Source: JBBTSQ01 sp038078755 | GTDB lineage: Bacteria; Patescibacteriota; Minisyncoccia; Phycocordibacterales; JBAYGS01 | Length of the DNA: 21,278 bases | Direction of reading: 5' to 3' | Assembly (NCBI GenBank): GCA_038078755.1 | Contig: JBBTSQ010000005.1 | Coordinates: 1-21,278 of the forward strand | Shown: positions 7,276 to 14,755 of the stretch, one piece after another | How positions within the stretch are numbered: position 1 is the stretch's first letter | Layout: every line of letters starts with the position of its first letter | Notes under the pieces: model-generated | What the model saw: only the letters and a program-made list of their open reading frames with translations | Databases searched by the model: none | What the model was told of the DNA's origin: nothing | Position numbers and translations under genes: made by a program

Positions 7276-7316
7276 GCCCGAGTGATTCCGACGGGTTACG
7301 TCGGAATCACTCGGGC
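7276..7316 (-). terminator. Terminator-like hairpin before thrS
   Basis: A perfect 18-bp stem (gcccgagtgattccgacg and its complement) with a 5-nt loop lies 33 bp before the thrS start. The following sequence (tattttaattattt) is only moderately T-rich. It would be the leader's regulated terminator, although the stem does not visibly overlap the T-box motif. Confidence 0.7.
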
Positions 7317-7674
7317 GGGGAGGGTCCTCGCGGTTCCACCGAGCTTTTCTCTCGACAAGCTCGGGACAAGCCCGCCTCATCGAGAAAACACTTCATTTCT
7401 GTAGATTAGGGCTTTCGCCGACAATGTCACCTTGTCCCATGAGTGGTAGCCACGGCAATCTCTTGTACTTTCTATGGTACTACAAATGTCTTGGAAAGAG
7501 AAGTGATAGAAAAAGCCCGCATGTTGCCATGCGGGCTGTCCATTCGATGCAAGCCTCACAAAACCATCCTACGACGGGTAGGACGAGAGGGTGACTTACA
7601 ACGATTACCAAAGCAGAGGCGTCAACCTCATCTCCAGCACGAGAACGGACTATCCTCGATATGATACCCTCTCA
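7276..7674 (-). ncRNA. T-box-type riboswitch leader of thrS
   Basis: A long untranslated leader precedes thrS on the minus strand. It contains GGTGGAACCGCG (7329-7340), which matches 12 of 14 positions of the T-box consensus AGGGUGGNACCGCG including the UGGN bulge that binds the tRNA 3' end. The leader opens, right at the predicted +1, with gagagggt (7666-7673), paired to accctctc (7585-7592) as a Stem I base. It also has an AGTA...GAAA pair in a later stem (S-turn-like) and a G+C-rich hairpin at 7514-7537. The leader closes with a perfect 18-bp terminator-like hairpin (7276-7293/7299-7316) before a T-rich stretch. The context, upstream of an aminoacyl-tRNA synthetase gene, fits. I could not place the specifier loop with confidence; an ACC lies at 7590-7592, inside the stem base. 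Confidence 0.75.
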
Positions 7675-7680
7675 AGATAC

Positions 7681-7709
7681 AGTATGCACACTCTCTGTAT
7701 GGGTGTCAA
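7681..7709 (-). promoter_or_regulatory. thrS leader promoter
   Basis: On the minus strand TTGACA (7704-7709), a 17-bp spacer and CATACT (7681-7686). The predicted +1 near 7674 is the first base of the Stem I helix of the leader. Confidence 0.8.
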
Positions 7710-7733
7710 TTTCGTCTCTTGGTTGTCGGACAT

Positions 7734-7789
7734 TTTGAACGGCTGACCCTGCCTTTGCCGGCAGGCAGGCCTAGGGTCAGCCGTTCAAA
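7734..7789. repeat. Long nested hairpin between dnaE and the thrS leader
   Basis: Arms 7734-7750 and 7773-7789 pair perfectly over 17 bp (tttgaacggctgaccct). The loop holds a further inverted repeat, cctgcc/ggcagg around a tttgccggca core. Neither strand has a trailing T run. It lies 32 bp after the dnaE stop and is probably the end of that transcription unit or a dispersed repeat. Confidence 0.75.
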
Positions 7790-7820
7790 TGGCTCTGTTG
7801 AGGTATTTTAGAAATACATC

Positions 7821-10800
7821 CTACTCTAGTCTTTTTAGTCTTTCTGCCAGCAGACTCACTTCGCCATTTCGGAGTGATACTTTGCCTTTAATTGCCACAC
7901 AGGCTTCGGCTACCAAAATGGTTCGAAATTCCGCAAGTGTCCGAGGAAATACCACGGCTTCCATTGATCCAGTGAAGTCGGTAAGTTTCATAAACAGCAT
8001 GGGGTCACCTTTTTTGGTGGCAATCGGACGAAGCTCTTCGATGAGTCCGCCGATCACCACCATCTGACCTTCTTTTGGATTAGCTTTAATGGTAGCGACG
8101 GTTACCTCTCGCTTGTCGAGTATCGCGCGGAATTTATCGAGTGGGTGTCCGGAAATGTAGAGGCCGAGCAGTTCTTTTTCCCAAGCGAGCCTTTCGGTAG
8201 CAGTCGCCACCGGCACATCTGCAAGTTTGAGCGTCGGCAGAGTGGTGGTGTCGGCCATCAAGCCGAATAGCGAGTCCTGACTATCACCGCTCTTCATTCG
8301 CTCTTTGTTGTATGCGAGGAGTGCTTCGATGTTGCCGAGCATACTCCCGCGTTCGCCGAGCTCATCCATTGCTCCCGATTTGATCAAGGCTTCAAGTGAT
8401 TTTTTGTTGATATTTTTATCGCGGACGCGTTCCAAAAATGAAATCAAAGAGATGAATGCGCCGCCACGTTTTCGTTCGTCGATAATGGCGGTGGCCGCGC
8501 CTTGGCCGAAATTTTTGATGGTCACTAATCCAAAACGAATGCGGTCAGGCACACCGTCCCCACTTTTGATAATGGTAAACTGGCTGAAACTTTCGTTGAT
8601 TGATGGGGGCAACACCGGAATACCCATACGCTTACATTCGGTAATGGTTTCGGCGATTTTTTCAATATCTCCCGAGTCGGCAGTGAGCACCGCAGACATA
8701 TAGATCGCAGGGAAGTTGGCTTTCATGTAGGCGGTCTGGTAGGCCACGCGACCATAGCTCGCGGCGTGCGCTTTGTTGAATCCGTATGCGGCAAACGGCT
8801 CGATCAATTTCCACAACTCGTCGGCCTTTTTGGCACTCATCCCGTTTTTAAGCAACCCTTCTTTCAGTTTGCCTTTTTGCTCTTCCATTTCTTTTGGAAT
8901 CTTTTTACCCATTGCTTTGCGGAGCTTGTCGGCTTCGAGCCACGAATACCCGCCAAGCTTGATAGCAATCATCATCACGTCGTCTTGGTAGGTGATCACG
9001 CCGAACGATCGGTCGAGGATATCTTTCATACGAGGGTCCAAGAATCGTACTTTTGAGGGGTCGTGTTTACGTTCGATATATTGGGGGATTGATTCCATCG
9101 GACCCGGACGGTAGAGCGCCACCATCGCATTGATGTCATGGATTGAAGAGGGTTTCAGCTCCTTAAGGAAGCGGGTCATCCCCGAGCCGTTGAGCTGGAA
9201 CAAACCGATGGTCTCACCTTTGGCCAACATCTCAAATGTTTTTGGATCTTCAAGGGGCACCTGTTCGATGTCTACAGTTATCCCCTCAATTTTTTTGACG
9301 CGTTCAACCGCATCTGCCAAGATCGATAAGTTTTTGATACCCAAGAAGTCAAATTTCAACAACCCTGCGTCTTCAACCGCGTGCATATCGTATTGGGTGA
9401 TGACTTTATTTTCTCCTTTGCTATCGAGCTGGAGCGGAGTGAAATCAGTGAGTGCAGTTGGCGCGATCACCACTCCTGCGGCATGCACACTGATGTGTCT
9501 GGCACAGCCTTCGATCTTCTTTGCCATGTCAATAATAATTTTGGTCTCGGCGTTGTCGGTGTACATTTTTCGCAACTCGTCGACTTCATCCAGAGCGCGA
9601 TCGATGGTCATCGGAAAGCCTTGCGCGCCCATTGGAATTAATTTGCTGATTTTGTCTCCGAGATCATACCCATACCCCATAGCGCGGGTCACATCGCGGA
9701 CAGCACCTCGCGCCATCATCGTACCGAATGTACCAATTTGGGCGACATTATGAGCGCCGTAGGTCTTTTTGGCGTACTCGATCATCTCGTCTCGGCGGTT
9801 GTCGGCAAAATCCATATCAATATCGGGCGCGGAGGGACGTTCCGGATTTAAAAATCGCTCAAAGGGGAGTTTGTATTCAAGCGGATTTACGTTTGTAATG
9901 CCGGCAAGATAGGTGACTAGAGAACCCGCGACCGAGCCTCGAATAGTGGTGAGGATGTGGTGTTCGTGGGCAAAACGTAGGAGGTCTGACACTACCAAAA
10001 AGTATGGTGAATAGCCTTTGTCTTTGATTACTTTGAGTTCGTATTCGATACGCGCTTCGGCTTCCGGAGTCATTTCGATATTTCTTTTTTTGATGCCGTC
10101 AAAAACCAGTGTTCGTAATTCCTCATCGTAACTTTTACCACTTTTGACGATGTAGTTTGGGAATACCCATTTGCCGAGCGGGAGTTCGAGATTACATTTT
10201 TCGGCAATTTTCAGGGTGTTTTCTAGCGCTTCGGGTGTGTCGCGGAAAAGTTCGCTGGCTTTCTCGGGTGAAATAAAAGAAAAATCTTCTTCGTCATCAT
10301 CTCGGCTCATTCTTTCGGCACTGTCGTTGGTATTTACGAGCATCAGTGTCTTTCGAGCCGCCTTGTCTTCGGGAGACAGGTAATAGCTGTCGTGAGCGGA
10401 TACGAGCGGAGTCGCGGTTTCGCGCGCGATATCTATCAATGTCTGCATGGTCTTCTCGTGTCCTTCGAGTGCAGGATGGTGGGTGAGTTCGAGATAAAAA
10501 TTATCAGCGCCGTAGATTTTTTTGAAATAATCGATCAGGGCTTTTGCTTTTTCTTTGTCACTCATTTTGAGCGCCTGAATGATCTCGCTTGAGATTGATG
10601 GAGAGATACAGATCAAGCCTTCGTGATACTTTTCGATAAGCTCGCGGTCGATGCGAGGCTTGTAGTAGAAGCCGTCGAGGTTCGAAGTGGTGACGAGCTG
10701 AATGAGATTTTTGTAGCCAGTGAGATCTTTTGCCAAAAGCACTAGTCTGGTGCGCCGACTATCGACCCCCGCTTGTTTATCCTGTCGCGTCCGTGCAGCC

Positions 10801-11012
10801 ACATAGAAATCGACACCGATAATCGGTTTCACTCCCTCTTTTTTGCAGGTTTTATAAAATTCAATGGCACCGTAGAGATTGCCGTTGTCGGTAAGCGCGA
10901 GCGCCGGCATCCCATATACTTTTGCCTGTGTGACCAACTCATCGATTTTGGGCAACGCTGAAAGGAGGGAGTAGTGGGAGTGCGTATGCAGATGTATAAA
11001 AGGTGAAGCCAT
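7821..11012 (-). CDS. dnaE: DNA polymerase III alpha subunit
   Basis: Replicative DNA polymerase of 1063 residues. The N-terminal PHP domain begins IHLHTHSHYSLL. The palm carries PDIDMDF with the catalytic aspartates D397 and D399, and KFDFLG with the third, D555. Further signatures are RGSVAGSLVTYL, YQDDVMMIAIKLGGYSW and LRKAMGKK. The C-terminus is the OB fold (VVIGGLIEELRPIATKKG...), and the extra C-terminal tau-binding region of E. coli DnaE (1160 residues) is missing. In the PHP domain the usual TDH is TDN and the usual GCEVYV is GVDFYV, so metal binding and 3'-5' exonuclease activity there may be lost. The -10 box TATACT lies 12 nt before the ATG, giving a very short leader. Confidence 0.97.
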   Translation of the reverse strand: MASPFIHLHTHSHYSLLSALPKIDELVTQAKVYGMPALALTDNGNLYGAIEFYKTCKKEGVKPIIGVDFYVAARTRQDKQAGVDSRRTRLVLLAKDLTGYKNLIQLVTTSNLDGFYYKPRIDRELIEKYHEGLICISPSISSEIIQALKMSDKEKAKALIDYFKKIYGADNFYLELTHHPALEGHEKTMQTLIDIARETATPLVSAHDSYYLSPEDKAARKTLMLVNTNDSAERMSRDDDEEDFSFISPEKASELFRDTPEALENTLKIAEKCNLELPLGKWVFPNYIVKSGKSYDEELRTLVFDGIKKRNIEMTPEAEARIEYELKVIKDKGYSPYFLVVSDLLRFAHEHHILTTIRGSVAGSLVTYLAGITNVNPLEYKLPFERFLNPERPSAPDIDMDFADNRRDEMIEYAKKTYGAHNVAQIGTFGTMMARGAVRDVTRAMGYGYDLGDKISKLIPMGAQGFPMTIDRALDEVDELRKMYTDNAETKIIIDMAKKIEGCARHISVHAAGVVIAPTALTDFTPLQLDSKGENKVITQYDMHAVEDAGLLKFDFLGIKNLSILADAVERVKKIEGITVDIEQVPLEDPKTFEMLAKGETIGLFQLNGSGMTRFLKELKPSSIHDINAMVALYRPGPMESIPQYIERKHDPSKVRFLDPRMKDILDRSFGVITYQDDVMMIAIKLGGYSWLEADKLRKAMGKKIPKEMEEQKGKLKEGLLKNGMSAKKADELWKLIEPFAAYGFNKAHAASYGRVAYQTAYMKANFPAIYMSAVLTADSGDIEKIAETITECKRMGIPVLPPSINESFSQFTIIKSGDGVPDRIRFGLVTIKNFGQGAATAIIDERKRGGAFISLISFLERVRDKNINKKSLEALIKSGAMDELGERGSMLGNIEALLAYNKERMKSGDSQDSLFGLMADTTTLPTLKLADVPVATATERLAWEKELLGLYISGHPLDKFRAILDKREVTVATIKANPKEGQMVVIGGLIEELRPIATKKGDPMLFMKLTDFTGSMEAVVFPRTLAEFRTILVAEACVAIKGKVSLRNGEVSLLAERLKRLE

Positions 11013-11024
11013 AGCGATAGAAAA

Positions 11025-11033
11025 AGTATAGCA
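11025..11033 (-). promoter_or_regulatory. dnaE extended -10 promoter
   Basis: On the minus strand TGC-TATACT occupies 11025-11033. The predicted +1 is near 11018, six bases before the ATG at 11012. No convincing -35 box is present. Confidence 0.6.
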
Positions 11034-11054
11034 CGCGGGAGAGTCTTGTCTGTA

Positions 11055-11083
11055 TTTGCAAATGAGGCGTATTGCTATATAGT
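11055..11083 (+). promoter_or_regulatory. Promoter of the 11131 orphan
   Basis: TTTGCA (11055-11060), a 17-bp spacer and TATAGT (11078-11083). It is divergent from the dnaE promoter within 25 bp. Confidence 0.6.
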
Positions 11084-11130
11084 ATCTGAGGAATTGTAAA
11101 TAAAACTAATTTTTGAAAGGAACTTTTGCT

Positions 11131-11442
11131 ATGCATGATGATTTGACTCGTGCGATTGATCGAGTATCTGATGCGATTGGAACTTCACGGTTTGCGAGAA
11201 TACTGGAAGAATTCAAAGAGATATTGGAGGACGCACTCACTGAAGATCGTTTCGATGATGTTAATGGATTTATTTCAGGTATCAAGGTTGACGAACATTC
11301 CGATGAGGTGTTGATTGCTTTACTCGAAATTACCAAGGATGCATCAGAAGATCTCCCACATCGTGATGTTCTCTGGGACGTTGTTTTCTCTGAGCTCACC
11401 CGTCGAGGTAAAAATGCCAGAGTACTTTTGGCAGAATGCTAA
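11131..11442 (+). CDS. Small acidic hypothetical protein
   Basis: Encodes 103 residues. The ATG at 11131 is preferred to the upstream TTG at 11113 because a GAAAGG box (11115-11120) lies ten bases before it. The protein is strongly acidic and almost wholly helical by composition (RFARILEEFKEILEDALTEDRFDDVNGF, then EVLIALLEITKDASEDL). It has no cysteine pairs, membrane segment or recognisable motif. It has its own promoter, Shine-Dalgarno box and terminator, like the other orphans here. A helical protein-binding role is possible, but this is only a guess from composition. Confidence 0.75.
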   Translation: MHDDLTRAIDRVSDAIGTSRFARILEEFKEILEDALTEDRFDDVNGFISGIKVDEHSDEVLIALLEITKDASEDLPHRDVLWDVVFSELTRRGKNARVLLAEC

Positions 11443-11452
11443 TCGAGATACG

Positions 11453-11487
11453 AAACCGCTGACTTTGTTTGGCGGTTTTTTCTTTTT
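11453..11487 (+). terminator. Intrinsic terminator
   Basis: aaaccgc (11453-11459) pairs with gcggttt (11472-11478) and runs into a T-rich tract to 11487. Confidence 0.8.
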
Positions 11488-11537
11488 TCCGGTCTGGCGG
11501 GTCTCTCTTGCTTCTGGTCTGACTGGTCTACTGTGGG

Positions 11538-11543
11538 TATACT
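11538..11543 (+). promoter_or_regulatory. rnhB -10 box, leaderless
   Basis: TATACT ends seven bases before the G of the GTG start at 11550, so the predicted +1 is the first base of the start codon. The -35 region is weak. Confidence 0.6.
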
Positions 11544-11549
11544 GAATAG

Positions 11550-12176
11550 GTGAGAAAAAATACTATTAGGTATATTGTCGGTATTGATGAAGTTGGTCGG
11601 GGGCCGATTGCGGGGCCGGTGGCGGTCGGTGCATGCTCGGTGCCGGCCGATTTCGATTTTTCTTTTTGTAGGGGGATACGGGATTCTAAGAAATTGACTG
11701 CACGGGGAAGGGAGGAGTGGGAGAAGAAAATAATGTACGCACAAGAAGAAGGGAAACTTTTATATGCAGTGGCTTTTGTGTCGAGCAAGGCGATTGATAC
11801 CAAAGGTCTTTCATATGCGATTAAGAAAGCACTCGCGACCAGTTTAAGAAAAGTCACAACAGATCCAAAATATACGCAGGTGCTCCTCGATGGGGGACTT
11901 AAAGCTCCAGCAGAATTTATATATCAAAAAACCATTGTTAAGGGCGATGAAAAAGAACCAGTGATTTCGCTCGCGTCGATCGTGGCGAAAGTGACACGCG
12001 ATCGGCATATGGTGAAGCTTTCAAAACAATATCCGCACTACGATTTTCATGTCCATAAAGGCTATGGCACAAGAGCGCACTATCAGAAGCTTAAACGGTA
12101 CGGGCTATCCCCAGAACATCGACGAAGTTTTTTGAAAGGGTTAAAAGACGTTGATAAATCGGGTTATTTTAACTAG
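11550..12176 (+). CDS. rnhB: Ribonuclease HII
   Basis: Cleaves RNA in RNA-DNA hybrids and removes single ribonucleotides from DNA. The 208 residues show the family signatures: GIDEVGRGPIAGP with D13 and E14, RDSKKLT, LLDGGLK with D114, IVKGD with D133, and SLASIVAKVTRDR. The ending SPEHRRSF is also typical. Length is normal. Translation starts at GTG 11550; a TATACT -10 box placed seven bases upstream indicates a leaderless message. No terminator is evident before the next promoter at 12201. It is a stand-alone gene between two orphans. Confidence 0.97.
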   Translation: MRKNTIRYIVGIDEVGRGPIAGPVAVGACSVPADFDFSFCRGIRDSKKLTARGREEWEKKIMYAQEEGKLLYAVAFVSSKAIDTKGLSYAIKKALATSLRKVTTDPKYTQVLLDGGLKAPAEFIYQKTIVKGDEKEPVISLASIVAKVTRDRHMVKLSKQYPHYDFHVHKGYGTRAHYQKLKRYGLSPEHRRSFLKGLKDVDKSGYFN

Positions 12177-12200
12177 CCTGTGATATCGGTTTGAATAGTA

Positions 12201-12229
12201 TTGACATATATATGGTAGTATGATAAGCT
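12201..12229 (+). promoter_or_regulatory. Promoter of the 12285 orphan
   Basis: A perfect TTGACA (12201-12206). The -10 is less clear; TAAGCT (12224-12229, 17-bp spacing) or GATAAG (12222-12227) are candidates. The leader carries a small gacca/tggtc hairpin and a strong AAGAAAGGAGG box. Confidence 0.6.
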
Positions 12230-12284
12230 ATTAGGTAGGACCAGTTCTTGGTCATAAACAATCAACAAAGAAAGGAGGCTGTAC

Positions 12285-12974
12285 ATGAGTACGGCATCTT
12301 CGCAAATAAAGTCTGCATCGACCTTTGTGGCAATTCGCCCGGGTCGTAAAGTTGGTCAAGTTCAGTTCTTGGTGTTTCTGTATGCCAAGATCAAAGCGGC
12401 TGGACGGTTTGTCTCATGGAAATTTCCCACGGAAACCTCCGAGGTGGGTGAGACTCCTTGGGACACTGTCATCAACGGTGTGTGGCACGAACTACTCGAA
12501 GCCCCTAATCTTGAGGGGTTTAATATCACCGGACATCCCGATGATTGTGTCGAGGGCGGGCAACCCAAACCACTCCTCACTGTTCGTGTCAAAGGTGATG
12601 CGGACAAGGGTGGTGGTTGGCACGATAAGCCGGTCTTCCGGATCATCATCACTGAAGGCGGCGAGCGTCGCTTTCGCACCGTTATTAAAAAAGACGGTGA
12701 AGACGAGGAGCTTGGTCCGCCGGAGTATGTTGAGGCGAGGGAGCTTTTGGGTCGAATGAAAGAGCGTGGTGTGGAATTCCACATTGTCGCTCTGCTCCAG
12801 GTGCTCTCCTCTCTTGCGGTTGATCCGAAGGTCTATGGGGAGTATCGAGACATTCTCGAAAATCCAGAGTATCGTCAGTATCTGGTCTCCGAAGCAGAAT
12901 TGTCCCGATACTTTCAGGAGAAGCAGGCGGCTCGGGATAAGAAGCGGACAGACCGCCTCAATCGTCCCCAGTAG
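12285..12974 (+). CDS. Hypothetical protein, possible degenerate Nudix fold
   Basis: Encodes 229 residues from an ATG with a near-consensus Shine-Dalgarno (AAGAAAGGAGG). The segment FLYAKIKAAGRFVSWKFPTE followed by TSEVGETPWDTVINGVWHEL has the rhythm of a Nudix hydrolase: core strand, then a Nudix-box-like loop and helix. The catalytic pattern is broken, because the RE pair is NG and the EE pair is HE. If it is a Nudix relative it should not hydrolyse by the usual mechanism and may be a binding or regulatory protein. The C-terminus is highly charged (SRYFQEKQAARDKKRTDRLN). The gene is flanked by its own promoter and strong terminator. The family call is tentative. Confidence 0.75.
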   Translation: MSTASSQIKSASTFVAIRPGRKVGQVQFLVFLYAKIKAAGRFVSWKFPTETSEVGETPWDTVINGVWHELLEAPNLEGFNITGHPDDCVEGGQPKPLLTVRVKGDADKGGGWHDKPVFRIIITEGGERRFRTVIKKDGEDEELGPPEYVEARELLGRMKERGVEFHIVALLQVLSSLAVDPKVYGEYRDILENPEYRQYLVSEAELSRYFQEKQAARDKKRTDRLNRPQ

Positions 12975-12982
12975 CTTTCGCG

Positions 12983-13018
12983 GCGCGGCGTGTGTGCAAA
13001 CACACCCCGCGCTTTTTT
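12983..13018 (+). terminator. Strong intrinsic terminator
   Basis: gcgcggcgtgtgt (12983-12995) pairs with 13000-13012, one C-C mismatch, GCAA loop, followed by six T. Confidence 0.9.
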
Positions 13019-13063
13019 CTTTGATATCTTTCTTCTTTTTAACTTCCTCCCTAAGTGCGCAAA

Positions 13064-13261
13064 GTGGTTTGATCCCCCTTATCGATAGCGAGCGAGAATC
13101 ACTTCTGGCGTATGTCGCGGAGTTTCGCCAGCAGGGTCTGTCAAGAGATGCGTCTGCGCATTATCTTGACAGTGGCGAAACGAGCGTAGGAAAAGCCAGC
13201 GCTGGCTGGCTTTATCCGCGTACGCCAGAAGTGATTCGAGTGAGCATTTGCATCAAACCAC
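13064..13261. repeat. 198-bp nested foldback element B
   Basis: Several helices nest inside each other: gtggtttgat 13064-13073/13252-13261; aatcacttctggcgta 13097-13112/13221-13236 (16 bp perfect); gtttcgcca 13122-13130/13173-13181; tgtcaaga 13139-13146/13164-13171; atgcg 13148-13152/13157-13161. A separate palindrome agccagcgctggct lies at 13194-13207. No open frame fits the region. It may be a structured RNA or a foldback repeat. The rpmF -35 box lies in its right end. Confidence 0.75.
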
Positions 13262-13276
13262 CCTGCGTGCTATACT
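13248..13276 (+). promoter_or_regulatory. rpmF promoter, nearly leaderless
   Basis: TTGCAT (13248-13253), a 17-bp spacer and TATACT (13271-13276) preceded by TGC. The predicted +1 near 13283 is four bases before the ATG. Confidence 0.7.
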
Positions 13277-13286
13277 CTCCTCCACT

Positions 13287-13511
13287 ATGGTAAATCGAAT
13301 GCGAGCTACTCGGTCTCACCGAGACAATAGACGATCACACTTTGCTCTCAAAGCGGCGGCTTTGGCTACATGCCAAGATTGCAAGGCTCGAATTTTAGCT
13401 CATCACGCGTGCTTGAAATGCGGTAAATACGCCGGCAAGATGGTGCTCAATGTACAGGCTAAAATTGATAAAAAGGTAAAGAAGGCGAAAGAGGCAGAAG
13501 TAGCGAGATAG
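13287..13511 (+). CDS. rpmF: Large ribosomal subunit protein bL32
   Basis: Component of the 50S subunit. The 74 residues contain the L32 core: TRSHRDNRRSHFALKAAAL, then a zinc ribbon CQDC...CLKC, then GKYAGKMVLNV. A short Lys-rich C-terminal extension (KIDKKVKKAKEAEVAR) follows. The usual AVPKRRTSKSR opening is changed to VNRMRAT, with the initiator either at 13287 or at the second Met (13299). 13287 is favoured by the promoter, whose predicted start is four bases upstream. A strong terminator follows at 13562. The nusB fusion lies next downstream under its own promoter. Confidence 0.92.
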   Translation: MVNRMRATRSHRDNRRSHFALKAAALATCQDCKARILAHHACLKCGKYAGKMVLNVQAKIDKKVKKAKEAEVAR

Positions 13512-13561
13512 AGGGGTAGACAAGAGAGAACAGAACAAAGACGACAGACAGGAAGAAGAAA

Positions 13562-13601
13562 GGGCGGGTCGCGCAGCGACCCGCCCGTTGTTGTTATTTT
13601 T
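13562..13601 (+). terminator. Intrinsic terminator of rpmF
   Basis: gggcgggtcgc (13562-13572) pairs perfectly with 13576-13586 across a GCA loop, followed by a T-rich stretch. Confidence 0.88.
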
Positions 13602-13638
13602 GTCCAGTCTGTAGTCTCATGTTTCTGTTCTTTGCCGG

Positions 13639-13666
13639 TTGCTTTTTTTAACCACAGGCGTATACT
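13639..13666 (+). promoter_or_regulatory. nusB-Nudix promoter
   Basis: TTGCTT (13639-13644), a 16-bp spacer and TATACT (13661-13666). The predicted leader is about 13 nt and contains GGAAG. Confidence 0.6.
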
Positions 13667-13685
13667 ATCGGAAGCAATAAATGAT

Positions 13686-14600
13686 ATGGCAAACAGGCAC
13701 CTTTCGAGATCAATAGTGATGCAAAATCTCTTCGAGTGGGATTTTGCTCATCGCCCGCAATCAGAAATAGAAGAGATGGTTCTCCGCAATGTGTCCGAAT
13801 TTGCCCCCGGACTCTCCGATTTGTCGTTTGTCAAAAGTCTCACTAAACAAGTGGTAAACAAACAGTCCGAGCTCGACTCGGTGATTCAAAAAGCCGCTCC
13901 TGAATGGCCAATCGAAAAGATTTCTATCGTCGACCGCAACATCCTCCGTCTCGGTCTATACGAATTGCTTTTTTCCGATCGTAAAGAAGTGCCGGCGAAA
14001 GTGGCGATCAATGAAGCGATCGAACTCGCAAAAACATTTGGCGGTGAAAATAGTGGTAAATTTGTAAATGGCGTGCTCGGCGCAGTCTACAAAGAGCTCG
14101 GTGAGCCGGGCAAAGACGAAGTATCTCAAAAGAAAGCATCCAAAGAAAAATTCAATATTCCCTTTGAACAAATGCCGGTTCAGCGTCTCGCGGGGGCAGT
14201 GGTGTATGCGCGAGAAGGGGAAGAGTTGTATTTTGCGCTCGTACATGATGTGTTTGGTCACTGGACGCTCTCGAAAGGCAAGATTGAAGAAGGGGAAGAT
14301 GAACACGCAGGCACGATTCGAGAAATGAAAGAGGAGTTGGGGCTTACTGTGAAAATTGTTGAGACGCTTGGTCGCAATGAGTATGTAGCAGCCGATCCTG
14401 AGCGAGGCAAGATTCGAAAACAAGTGGCGTATTTTTTGGCGGAAGCGGAATTTGCCGATATCAAACTCGGTACTTCAGGTGGGCTCGATGACGCGCGATG
14501 GTTTAAGGTCAAGGATATTCTTGATTTGAATTTTTATAATGATATGTTGCCGATTATTACCAAGGCAATTCAGATTTTGTCGGCAACACCCGCAAAGTAA
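13686..14600 (+). CDS. nusB: NusB-Nudix hydrolase fusion protein
   Basis: Encodes 304 residues from ATG 13686. The TTG at 13632 lies upstream of the -10 box and is rejected. Residues ~3-137 are a NusB domain (RHLSRSIVMQNLFEWDF; WPIEKISIVDRNILRLGLYELLF; VPAKVAINEAIELAKTFGGENSGKFVNGVLGAVYKEL). NusB binds boxA RNA with NusE (S10) in antitermination. After a charged linker (138-165), residues ~166-300 form a Nudix domain with an intact Nudix box at 198-220: GKIEEGE, TIREMKEELGL, with the RE pair 212-213 and EE pair 216-217. Nudix enzymes cleave nucleoside diphosphates linked to another group; the substrate cannot be read here. Continuous frame across both domains makes a sequencing artefact unlikely. 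NusB is normally ~140 residues and alone. Confidence 0.93.
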   Translation: MANRHLSRSIVMQNLFEWDFAHRPQSEIEEMVLRNVSEFAPGLSDLSFVKSLTKQVVNKQSELDSVIQKAAPEWPIEKISIVDRNILRLGLYELLFSDRKEVPAKVAINEAIELAKTFGGENSGKFVNGVLGAVYKELGEPGKDEVSQKKASKEKFNIPFEQMPVQRLAGAVVYAREGEELYFALVHDVFGHWTLSKGKIEEGEDEHAGTIREMKEELGLTVKIVETLGRNEYVAADPERGKIRKQVAYFLAEAEFADIKLGTSGGLDDARWFKVKDILDLNFYNDMLPIITKAIQILSATPAK

Positions 14601-14699
14601 ATTAAAACAACTGACAATTCACGACTAACAATCAGAAGGAATAGTAGATTGGGATATAAATTTCTAAGTTCTAAATCATAATTTCTAAGGTGGAGAAAG

Positions 14700-14749
14700 C
14701 CCCCGGAAATCATTTGCCCAGAGGGACTCGGGAGACATAATTTCGGGGG
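14700..14749 (+). terminator. Hairpin after nusB-Nudix, possible terminator
   Basis: cccccggaaat (14700-14710) pairs with atttcggggg (14740-14749) with one bulged G. The loop is ~29 nt, and a T-containing stretch follows. It is the first strong structure after the stop at 14600; 14601-14699 holds no gene or clear signal. Confidence 0.45.
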
Positions 14750-14755
14750 AATTTG

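Noticed and set aside
7585..7674. gaggatagtcc resembling the conserved CR-I segment of RNase P RNA
   Set aside because: No matching CR-V or P4 partner and none of the other conserved RNase P blocks. The T-box motif and the position before thrS explain the region better.
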